This document shows, piece after piece, positions 1 through 5,199 of a stretch of 5,199 nucleotides of DNA. A program made the position numbers and the translations under genes. The notes under the pieces are model-generated. The model ran no database searches and had not been told where the DNA came from. It saw only the letters and a program-made list of their open reading frames with translations. The stretch's first letter is position 1. Each line of letters starts with the position of its first letter. Origin of the DNA: Desulfuromonadales bacterium (GTDB lineage: Bacteria > Desulfobacterota > Desulfuromonadia > Desulfuromonadales > BM103). The stretch lies in the NCBI GenBank assembly GCA_029859485.1, contig JAOUDB010000223.1:1-5199 (forward strand), given 5' to 3'.

Positions 1-92
1 AACATGATAGCTATTCGTTAATATGGCGAAGTCAAAATTTTCGCCAGATAAACAGGTTGCAAGTCAAATAACTGCCGACTTAAGAGTTGGAG

Positions 93-97
93 AAGGA
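93..97 (+). promoter_or_regulatory. Ribosome binding site that sets the start of the DsbC-like gene
   Basis: AAGGA lies 9 bases before the ATG at 107. An in-frame ATG at 23 has no purine-rich stretch before it and would put 28 hydrophilic residues in front of the signal peptide. This site therefore decides the start at 107. Confidence 0.75.
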
Positions 98-106
98 CGG
101 ATTCAA

Positions 107-889
107 ATGCGTTTTATTCTCATAGTTGTTGCGCTGATTTTTTGCTCCCAGACTACTTTTGCCATGACTGCTGATGGTTGCGGTGCCGGTACCTGCAACG
201 ATTGCCACAGCATCACCAAGGAAGAGACGTCACTGCTCTTGGGCACTATGGTTGATAAGGTTAATAGCGTGGAATTCTCTGAAATCCCCGGTATGTGGGT
301 GGCTGAAGTTGAGAAGGGTGATAGGAAGTTGCCGGTTTATATCGACTTCTCCAAGCAGTACCTGGTGTCCGGTAATGTGATCCGCCTGGATAATAAGGAA
401 AACCTGACCAAAAAGCGTAGCGCACGGATGAATAAAGTTGATGTCACGACGATTCCTCTTGATGATGCTCTTTTGCTTGGTAAACCGACGGCCAAAAACA
501 AAGTTGTGGTTTTTACTGACCCGGAATGCCCCTATTGCAAAAAACTGCATGAAGAGTTGAAAGAGGTTGTCCGCATCGATCCGAACATTGCCTTTCTGAT
601 CAAGCTGTTCCCGTTAAAGATGCATCCCAACGCTTACGGCATTTCCAAGAGTATCATCTGTCACGACTCCTTGGAGTTGTTGGAGCTCAGCTTTGCCGGG
701 AAGCCGGTTCCACCGTCCCAATGTGAAACAAACGTGGTGGACCAGACGCTGGCTTTAGGGCCGACCCTGGGTGTGACTTCGACACCGACTCTGATCATGC
801 CTGACGGATTAGTTGTGCCTGGTTATAAAAAAGCGGAAGCGCTCTTAGCGATAATCGGTGAGAATGCCGTCCAGACGGCGAAACAATAA
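107..889 (+). CDS. DsbC-family periplasmic thiol:disulfide isomerase with an N-terminal CXXCH motif
   Basis: This is a 260-residue exported thioredoxin-fold protein, likely a periplasmic disulfide isomerase or reductase that repairs wrongly paired cysteines. Residues 1-19 form a signal peptide (hydrophobic 4-12, cleavage likely after TFA at 17-19). The first part of the mature chain has C25 and then CNDCH at 30-34, which matches the CXXCH haem c attachment motif. Residues about 50-105 resemble the DsbC dimerisation domain (a PGMW turn, then YIDF and a GNVIRL...NLT stretch). The thioredoxin domain follows, with active site CPYC at 141-144 and the cis-proline loop TSTP at 224-227. C185 and C206 sit 44 and 65 residues after the first active-site Cys, nearly the spacing of the structural disulfide in E. 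coli DsbC. Length and order fit DsbC, apart from the extra Cys-rich N-terminus. It would need a DsbD-type reductant, and none is in the window. The gene ends 82 bp before fabI on the same strand, so cotranscription is possible. The family assignment is firm. Haem binding is only a possibility, and DsbG or another Dsb subfamily is not excluded. Confidence 0.88.
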   Translation: MRFILIVVALIFCSQTTFAMTADGCGAGTCNDCHSITKEETSLLLGTMVDKVNSVEFSEIPGMWVAEVEKGDRKLPVYIDFSKQYLVSGNVIRLDNKENLTKKRSARMNKVDVTTIPLDDALLLGKPTAKNKVVVFTDPECPYCKKLHEELKEVVRIDPNIAFLIKLFPLKMHPNAYGISKSIICHDSLELLELSFAGKPVPPSQCETNVVDQTLALGPTLGVTSTPTLIMPDGLVVPGYKKAEALLAIIGENAVQTAKQ

Positions 890-921
890 ATTATTGTGGC
901 AAAGCTTGCCTTCGATGCGTC

Positions 922-946
922 TATCTGGTAAGAAACTTACCAGCTA
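922..946. promoter_or_regulatory. Palindrome upstream of fabI, candidate operator
   Basis: CTGGTAAG (925-932) and CTTACCAG (936-943) are perfect 8-bp inverted repeats around a 3-base AAA centre. After one mismatch the symmetry continues for two more base pairs, giving 922-946. It lies 26 bp before the fabI start and just upstream of its ribosome binding site. No T-tract follows, so it is not a normal intrinsic terminator. A weak promoter-like pair, TTGCCT (906-911) and TAAGAA (929-934) with 17-bp spacing, would place the -10 inside the palindrome, as expected for a repressor site. The regulator is not identifiable from sequence. An RNA hairpin in the leader is the alternative. Confidence 0.5.
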
Positions 947-957
947 TCTAATATTTC

Positions 958-964
958 AGGAGGA
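958..964 (+). promoter_or_regulatory. Strong Shine-Dalgarno site of fabI
   Basis: AGGAGGA lies 7 bases before the ATG at 972, an ideal spacing. It selects 972 over the in-frame ATG at 981 and over the upstream in-frame ATG at 858, which lies inside the preceding gene. Confidence 0.85.
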
Positions 965-971
965 TCGATTG

Positions 972-1739
972 ATGGGTTTGATGACTGGCAAGCGCGGTGT
1001 AATTTTTGGTGTCGCTAACGATAAAAGTATTGCCTGGGGAATTGCACAGCAATTGCATGAGGCCGGTGCCGAGCTGGCTTTTACCTACCTGAATGAAGCG
1101 TTGGAAAAGCGCGTCCGTCCTTTGGCCGAGAGCCTGGGCTCAAAAATTATCCTGCCCTGCGATGTTGGCACGGATGAAGATGTTGAAGCGGTTTTCAAAG
1201 AGTTGCAGAAACAGTGGGGAACGATCGATTTTGTCGTGCACGCTGTCGCTTTCGCCAACCGTGAAGATTTGAAAAAACCCTTCTCCCAGACGAGCCGGGA
1301 AGGATTCAATCTGGCCATGGATATCAGCGCTTACTCACTGCTTCCCATGACCCGTTACGCCATGCCTCTGATGCCTGAAGGCGGCAGTATCGTGACGATG
1401 AGCTACCTCGGCGCTGTAATGGCTGTTCCCGATTATAACGTGATGGGGGTTGCCAAGGCAGCGTTGGAAGCTTCGGTGCGTTACCTGGCTGCTGAGCTTG
1501 GCCCTCAGAAGATCCGGGTCAATGCTATTTCGGCCGGACCAATCAAGACCTTAGCAGCTTCCGGTATCGGCAACTTCAAGCAGAAATTGCACACCATGGA
1601 AGAACGCTGCCCGTTGCGAAGAACTGTCACTCAGGATGAAGTTGGTAAATCAACTCTCTACCTCCTCTCCGATCTGTCCACGGGTGTGAATGGCGAAGTT
1701 CACTACGTCGATGGTGGTTTCAACATCTCGGCCTTATGA
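972..1739 (+). CDS. fabI: Enoyl-[acyl-carrier-protein] reductase (NADH), FabI
   Basis: This is a 255-residue cytoplasmic short-chain dehydrogenase family enzyme. It reduces trans-2-enoyl-ACP to acyl-ACP, the last step of each fatty-acid elongation cycle. The dinucleotide-binding pattern G13-x5-S19-x-A21-x-G23 is the FabI variant of the Rossmann glycine motif. The catalytic residues are Y155 and K162 in YNVMGVAK, with the second tyrosine Y145 in SYLGA. All three sit one residue before their E. coli positions (Y146, Y156, K163). The conserved NAISAGPIKTLAASGI stretch (184-199) and the C-terminal VDGGF are present. Length matches the family, and the start is fixed by the AGGAGGA site. Position 93, a glycine in E. 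coli FabI, is alanine here, as in many other bacterial FabI proteins. M158 and F202 correspond to other triclosan-contact residues of the E. coli enzyme. The gene follows a palindrome that may be an operator and is closed by an intrinsic terminator. The identification is close to certain by full-length similarity to E. coli FabI as I remember it. Confidence 0.97.
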   Translation: MGLMTGKRGVIFGVANDKSIAWGIAQQLHEAGAELAFTYLNEALEKRVRPLAESLGSKIILPCDVGTDEDVEAVFKELQKQWGTIDFVVHAVAFANREDLKKPFSQTSREGFNLAMDISAYSLLPMTRYAMPLMPEGGSIVTMSYLGAVMAVPDYNVMGVAKAALEASVRYLAAELGPQKIRVNAISAGPIKTLAASGIGNFKQKLHTMEERCPLRRTVTQDEVGKSTLYLLSDLSTGVNGEVHYVDGGFNISAL

Positions 1740-1764
1740 TTTCGTTGCGTCATAGATAATTATC

Positions 1765-1791
1765 AAAAAAGGCCCCTTGCGGGCCTTTTTT
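1765..1791. terminator. Intrinsic terminator after fabI
   Basis: GGCCC (1771-1775) pairs with GGGCC (1781-1785) around a 5-base CTTGC loop. Six A bases precede the stem and six T bases follow it, so an extended stem of 11 pairs is possible. The A and T runs on both sides would let it act on either strand. It begins 25 bp after the fabI stop codon and separates the dsbC-like/fabI unit from hflX. Confidence 0.92.
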
Positions 1792-1851
1792 GCGTAAGAG
1801 ACAGGCGAAGTGGAACATACTGTGCAGTAAATTAGGCCTGACACTGCCACA

Positions 1852-1894
1852 GGGACTTCTCTCGCAGTCAAGGGGACGGTCCCAAAGCTTTTGG
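1852..1894. repeat. Short palindromic module (REP-like) between fabI and hflX
   Basis: GGGAC (1873-1877) and GTCCC (1879-1883) form a perfect 11-bp palindrome centred on one G. A second GGGAC at 1852-1856 could pair with the same GTCCC. A following inverted repeat, CCAAA (1882-1886) with TTTGG (1890-1894), shares two bases with it. GC-rich palindromes of the GGGGAC-N-GTCCC kind are, as I recall, common intergenic elements in Desulfuromonadales genomes. The window alone cannot show that this is a multi-copy element. No promoter or gene is convincing here. Confidence 0.4.
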
Positions 1895-1935
1895 ATAACC
1901 AATCACTAATCACTGGTTACTGACAACTGACAACT
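1894..1935 (+). repeat. Heptameric short tandem repeat tract just upstream of hflX
   Basis: Five in-phase 7-base units run from 1901 to 1935: AATCACT twice, GGTTACT once, GACAACT twice. A diverged unit, GATAACC, precedes them at 1894-1900. The shared core is NNNNACT. TAACCA (1896-1901) and TGGTTA (1914-1919) are inverted, so a small hairpin spanning the first units is possible. The tract ends 11 bp before the hflX ATG. It resembles the heptamer STRR intergenic repeats known from cyanobacteria and seen in other bacteria. The function is unknown. Confidence 0.7.
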
Positions 1936-1946
1936 GGTATTTAACA

Positions 1947-3584
1947 ATGATTCACGGCAGTACCACAGGACTAAAATCAAGCCAGGTCAAAGCGCTCGAG
2001 CGGATTTACCAGCGTCGTCTGCCTGCTGGAGAGATGATCACTCCGGAGCTTGCCCGCTATATCACCGAACAGTCGCGCGAATTACGTCGTCAGATCGGCC
2101 TAATTATCGATCGCAGTGGCGAAGTAAAGTATGTGGTGCTGGGCGATGATCGCGAAATTGTTATCCCTGACCTGAGTGGTTACGGCATGGGACGCAGTGG
2201 TCTGCGAGGCCTGCGTTGTATTCACACCCATCTCAAAGGTGAGCCTCTCTCCCAGGACGACCTCAATGATCTGGCCCTGTTGCGTCTCGACATGATGGTC
2301 AGTCTCGCCGTTGGCGATGATGGTTTGCCCGGTGCCGTCAATTACGCACACCTGATCCCGCCCGACCCAGAGGGGCAGATTCATCTTTTACAGAAAGCCT
2401 CTTCGCTCTATGCTTTGGATCTTGATTTCGGATCTTTCATCCGCGCTCTCGATGCCGAATTGGAGCGCTCACGCTCGGAATCCCTAGACCTTGGAGACAC
2501 CCGGGAGAAGGCGATTCTACTTTCCGTGACCCAGGCGCCGCTTCGCGAAGCGGAAGATGCTCTGGACGAGCTGACCGAGTTGGCTCGTACCGCTGATGTG
2601 GTTGTTCTCGATCGTATCATGCAGCGTTCGCGCAAGATGAACCCGCGCTCCCTGATGGGGGAGGGCAAGCTCAAAGAGGTAGTCATCAGTGCTTTACATA
2701 GGGGCGCGACTCTACTGGTCTTCGATCAGGACCTCACCCCGGTCCAGGCACGCACGATTACCGCCATGACCGATCTGAAGGTTATAGACCGCAGCCAGTT
2801 GATCCTGGATATCTTTGCTCGCAGGGCACACACTCTGGACGGAAAGGTTCAGGTTGAGCTGGCTCAGCTCAAATATATTCTGCCGCGTTTGTCCGGTAAG
2901 GGCACGGAGATGTCACGCCTGATGGGCGGTATCGGTGGTCGTGGGCCTGGTGAAACCAAGCTTGAAACGGATCGCCGTCGGATTCGTGATCGTATCAGCC
3001 GCCTGGAGAAGCAGCTCGCTTCACTCAGTAAGGGGCGGCTACAGAGACGCCAGAAACGCATCAAGAAGGGTGTGCCGATTGTCTCGATTGTTGGTTACAC
3101 GAACGCCGGCAAATCGACTCTGCTTAATGCCCTGACTCAGAGTGAGGTCTTTACCGAAGACCTGCTCTTTGCCACTCTCGACACCTCGACCCGTCGTTTG
3201 CGTTTTCCCGAGGACCGGGAAGTGATTATTACTGACACGGTCGGTTTTATCAGGCAACTGCCGAAAAGTTTGATGGGTGCCTTCAAGGCGACCCTGGAAG
3301 AGATGGTCGATGCGCATCTGCTGCTGCATGTTGTTGATATCTCCAATCCACGTTTTGAGGAACAGATTCGCGCTGTTGACCGCATTCTGAGTGATCTCGA
3401 CCTGGAAGAAATACCAAGAATCCTGGTCTTTAACAAAATTGACTTAATCCCCGATGAAGAGGTTGCCCCTCTCTGTAGACGTTTTGAAGCGATTGCCGTG
3501 AGTGCGCAAAGAAGAAAAACTTTTCCTGACCTGCTGCGGGAAATGGAAGAACGCTGTTGGGGCGAAGAATTACGCAGTATTTGA
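1947..3584 (+). CDS. hflX: GTPase HflX, long form with extra N-terminal domain
   Basis: This is a 545-residue cytoplasmic GTPase of the Obg-HflX family. Family members bind the 50S subunit and split stalled or heat-damaged 70S ribosomes. Residues about 185-300 form the HflX N-terminal ribosome-binding domain, including MGEGKLKEV (237-245). The glycine-rich GGIGGRGPGETKLETD (327-342) and a charged helical segment (343-372) lead to the G domain: G1 GYTNAGKST (383-391), G3 DTVG (430-433), G4 NKID (496-499) and G5 SA (519-520). Nothing essential is missing. E. coli HflX is about 426 residues. The surplus is an N-terminal domain of about 150 residues with H93-T-H95 and S102-x2-D105, resembling a JAB/MPN-type fold by eye. 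Long HflX proteins of this kind occur in Desulfuromonadales, as I recall. The ATG at 1947 gives a family-like start (MIHGSTTGLK) but has no Shine-Dalgarno sequence, because heptamer repeats and an AT-rich stretch occupy that place. The gene follows the fabI terminator. No convincing promoter was found, so transcription must begin within 1792-1946 or read through. The E. coli neighbours hfq and hflKC are absent. Confidence 0.95.
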   Translation: MIHGSTTGLKSSQVKALERIYQRRLPAGEMITPELARYITEQSRELRRQIGLIIDRSGEVKYVVLGDDREIVIPDLSGYGMGRSGLRGLRCIHTHLKGEPLSQDDLNDLALLRLDMMVSLAVGDDGLPGAVNYAHLIPPDPEGQIHLLQKASSLYALDLDFGSFIRALDAELERSRSESLDLGDTREKAILLSVTQAPLREAEDALDELTELARTADVVVLDRIMQRSRKMNPRSLMGEGKLKEVVISALHRGATLLVFDQDLTPVQARTITAMTDLKVIDRSQLILDIFARRAHTLDGKVQVELAQLKYILPRLSGKGTEMSRLMGGIGGRGPGETKLETDRRRIRDRISRLEKQLASLSKGRLQRRQKRIKKGVPIVSIVGYTNAGKSTLLNALTQSEVFTEDLLFATLDTSTRRLRFPEDREVIITDTVGFIRQLPKSLMGAFKATLEEMVDAHLLLHVVDISNPRFEEQIRAVDRILSDLDLEEIPRILVFNKIDLIPDEEVAPLCRRFEAIAVSAQRRKTFPDLLREMEERCWGEELRSI

Positions 3585-3609
3585 CACTTAGCGCGTTTTT
3601 CGTGTAGCC
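3581..3609 (+). promoter_or_regulatory. Possible sigma-70 promoter for the MltD-like gene
   Basis: A perfect -35 hexamer TTGACA (3581-3586) overlaps the hflX stop codon. With 16-17 bp spacing the -10 would be TGTAGC (3603-3608) or GTAGCC (3604-3609), both poor matches to TATAAT. The gap between the genes is only 51 bp and has no terminator, so readthrough from hflX is equally possible. The call rests on the -35 box alone. Confidence 0.35.
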
Positions 3610-3622
3610 TGTGCCCGCTTTC

Positions 3623-3627
3623 GGAGG
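3623..3627 (+). promoter_or_regulatory. Ribosome binding site of the MltD-like gene
   Basis: GGAGG lies 8 bases before the ATG at 3636. It fixes the start so that the lipoprotein signal peptide begins at residue 1. Confidence 0.8.
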
Positions 3628-3635
3628 TTTTATAA

Positions 3636-5199
3636 ATGCGGTTTTTTAAAGTAACTCTCTATCTCCTGGCAGGGTTGACCCTGGCAGGTTGTTTCTCAAC
3701 AAATATCCCCTTGTTTTCTTCTGAGGCCTTCGAAGAGAGCTCTCCTCAGCCCCTGCTTGAGGTGGGAGTCCCTGCTGTCCCTGTGGATGAAGCGACTGAT
3801 CCCAGCCATAACGAGTTGCTCGCAGACTCGCTGTTTGAAGAGGTGGTTGAAGAGAACTTTGCTGAACAGGCTGAGCCTCTTGATGCCGCGACCCTGGCTG
3901 ATAATCAACTTTTGCAAGGTGTCGATCAGAATCCGCCTGAGGATCCGGGGCAAACCCTTGCTCTTCAGGAACCGGTCTACGATTTTCCCGTCGTGGAGAA
4001 TGAAAAGGTCCGCTATTATGTTGATTACTACACGGGTCGGGCGAGAAAAACCTTCAAAATCTGGTTGGAGCGTTCCGGTCGTTACTTACCGATGATGCGT
4101 GAAATCTTTGCCGAAGCCGGACTGCCAAAAGACCTCGCTTACCTGGCTATGGTTGAGTCGGGCTTCAATGACAAAGCCTACAGTTGGGCTCACGCCGTGG
4201 GCCCCTGGCAATTTATCGAAAGCACTGGCCGTCGCTACGGTCTGAAGAATGACTGGTGGCACGACGAGCGCCGTGACCCGGAGAAGTCTACGCGCGCAGC
4301 AGCCCACTTCCTGAGCGACCTGTACAAGAGCTTCGATGGCGACTGGTATCTTGCTGTTCCTTCCTATAACGCCGGTCCCGGTAAATTGCGTCAGGCTGTA
4401 AAACGTTACAAGACCAGGGATTTCTGGGAGCTTAGTCGTGGTAAATATCTGAAAGCTGAAACCAAAAACTATCTGCCGAAACTCCTTGCCGTCATCCTGA
4501 TTGCGAAGCAACCTGAAAAGTATGGCTTTACTGATCTCGAGTACCAGGAGCCGATCGCTTACGAGACGATGGCACTGCCCAGTAGCACTGATCTGGAAGT
4601 GCTTGCGCGTTTGAGTGGTTCTGACTATTCCTCGATTAAAAAACTCAATCCGGAGTTAAAACGTTGGTGTACGCCGCCTGCATCCAAAGGCTTTGAAGTT
4701 CGTCTCCCGGTTGGTTCACAACCGCTCTTCTCTGAGAAATACGCGCAGCTTCCCAAGCGTGAGCGGGCCAATTATGTACGTCACAAGGTCAAATCGGGCG
4801 ATACTCTGCTGGCCCTGTCACATCGCTATGGGGTGCGTGTCACGGATATCAAACGTCTCAACAGTATCAAGAACTCGCGTACTATTCAGATTGGTACCAA
4901 CCTGATTGTGCCGCTCAATCCTGATTCAAACGGTTTGAAGCCGCTCGCTGAACTTAAGGATGATTACAAGCGTTCACGACTTTCACGCTACACGGTGCGC
5001 TCCGGTGATTCCCTCTGGAAAATATCACGCAAGTTTAATGTCACAGAGAAGCAACTGCGCGTCTGGAACAAGCTGGGTTGGAGTAATACGATTCGACCTG
5101 GTCAAAGCCTGATTGTCTCCTCGAAAAAGACGGCAAAAAAACGAATCGCGAAGGTTAAAAAGACCAGTGGACCCGTAACCAAGATGCTCTACACGGTAC
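3636..5199 (+). CDS. mltD: MltD-type membrane-bound lytic murein transglycosylase with LysM repeats, 3' end missing
   Basis: The frame is open from the ATG to the window edge (521 codons, no stop), so the C-terminus lies outside. The product is an envelope lipoprotein that would cleave the MurNAc-GlcNAc bond of peptidoglycan with formation of 1,6-anhydro-MurNAc. Residues 1-19 are a lipoprotein signal with lipobox LAGC (16-19). Phe at +2, not Asp, suggests sorting to the outer membrane. Residues 29-112 are a low-complexity linker rich in Glu, Asp, Pro and Leu. The SLT domain spans about 140-300, with catalytic E174 in MVESGFND, then GPWQFIEST (189-197) and YNAGPG (244-249). A degenerate LysM-like segment with NPELKRWCTPP follows at about 308-360, then LysM at 380-427 (VKSGDTL) and at 451-494 (VRSGDSLWKIS). 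A basic linker (497-509) leads to LYTV at 518-521, which looks like the start of a third LysM cut by the edge. LysM domains anchor the enzyme to glycan chains. The gene lies 51 bp after hflX. The family is firm, but the symbol is by similarity to E. coli MltD only. Confidence 0.93.
   Translation, partial: MRFFKVTLYLLAGLTLAGCFSTNIPLFSSEAFEESSPQPLLEVGVPAVPVDEATDPSHNELLADSLFEEVVEENFAEQAEPLDAATLADNQLLQGVDQNPPEDPGQTLALQEPVYDFPVVENEKVRYYVDYYTGRARKTFKIWLERSGRYLPMMREIFAEAGLPKDLAYLAMVESGFNDKAYSWAHAVGPWQFIESTGRRYGLKNDWWHDERRDPEKSTRAAAHFLSDLYKSFDGDWYLAVPSYNAGPGKLRQAVKRYKTRDFWELSRGKYLKAETKNYLPKLLAVILIAKQPEKYGFTDLEYQEPIAYETMALPSSTDLEVLARLSGSDYSSIKKLNPELKRWCTPPASKGFEVRLPVGSQPLFSEKYAQLPKRERANYVRHKVKSGDTLLALSHRYGVRVTDIKRLNSIKNSRTIQIGTNLIVPLNPDSNGLKPLAELKDDYKRSRLSRYTVRSGDSLWKISRKFNVTEKQLRVWNKLGWSNTIRPGQSLIVSSKKTAKKRIAKVKKTSGPVTKMLYTV

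Noticed and set aside
25..45. GGCGAA/TTCGCC inverted repeat near the left edge as a terminator of an upstream gene
   Set aside because: The 6-bp stem has a 9-base loop and is followed by a mixed sequence, not a T-tract. Support is too weak for a call.
23..106. Upstream in-frame ATG extending the DsbC-like protein by 28 residues
   Set aside because: No ribosome binding site precedes it, and the extension is hydrophilic and would bury the signal peptide. The ATG at 107 has AAGGA at good spacing and starts directly with the signal peptide.
143..148. Lipobox at C13 of the DsbC-like protein
   Set aside because: The residues before the Cys are L-I-F, which do not fit the L-[AS]-[GA]-C pattern, and the hydrophobic stretch is better read as a type I signal peptide cut after TFA.
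858..971. Upstream in-frame start for fabI overlapping the previous gene
   Set aside because: It would add 38 residues not found in FabI and overlap the DsbC-like gene. The start at 972 has a strong SD and aligns with E. coli FabI from residue 1.
1244..1258. Alanine at FabI position 93 as a sign of triclosan resistance
   Set aside because: G93 substitutions give resistance in E. coli, but alanine here is natural in many FabI proteins that I believe are triclosan-sensitive. The sequence alone does not support a resistance claim.
1894..1935. CRISPR-like array
   Set aside because: The repeats are 7 bp and directly adjacent without spacers, so this is a short tandem repeat and not a CRISPR.
3757..4095. 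Plus-strand open frame of 112 codons inside the MltD-like gene
   Set aside because: It is a +1 shadow of the real frame, which has a lipobox and continuous coding to the window end. The composition (rich in Arg, Leu, Ser) is typical of an out-of-frame translation.
4086..4511. Minus-strand open frame of 141 codons
   Set aside because: It lies entirely antisense to the catalytic SLT domain of the MltD-like gene, whose motifs are intact, and it shows no recognisable domain or ribosome binding site.

Overview
The window is ordinary bacterial chromosome carrying four genes, all on the + strand: a DsbC-type periplasmic disulfide isomerase, the enoyl-ACP reductase FabI, a long-form HflX ribosome-associated GTPase, and the start of an MltD-type LysM lytic transglycosylase that runs off the right edge. 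The proteins look like those of Desulfuromonadales (Geobacter, Desulfuromonas or Pelobacter relatives). That placement rests on three things: the long HflX N-terminus, a CXXCH motif on a Dsb protein, and the gene set. It is recollection of families, not a database result. The lipoprotein and the periplasmic enzymes indicate a Gram-negative envelope.

Layout. Bases 1-106 hold no gene I can support, only a Shine-Dalgarno site for the first gene. The DsbC-like gene (107-889) is followed by an 82-bp gap. That gap carries a near-perfect palindrome (core 925-943) and a strong ribosome binding site for fabI (972-1739). A clear intrinsic terminator (1765-1791) closes this unit. The next 155 bp contain a short palindromic module around 1872-1894 and a run of heptameric tandem repeats (1894-1935). 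The repeats stop 11 bp before the hflX start codon, and hflX (1947-3584) has no recognisable Shine-Dalgarno sequence. A 51-bp gap with a possible promoter, whose -35 box overlaps the hflX stop codon, and a good ribosome binding site leads into the MltD-like gene (3636 to the window end).

Functionally the genes are housekeeping. They cover envelope protein folding, the last reductive step of fatty-acid elongation, rescue or splitting of ribosomes under stress, and peptidoglycan remodelling. They do not form an evident single pathway. The terminator after fabI separates the first two genes from the last two.

I see no obvious new system. The points most worth a second look are: (1) an N-terminal HflX domain with a HxH...SxxD pattern resembling JAB/MPN (JAMM) folds, with Gln where the catalytic Glu might be; (2) a single c-type haem-like CXXCH in front of the DsbC domain; (3) the palindrome just upstream of fabI; (4) the heptamer repeat tract occupying the place of the hflX leader.
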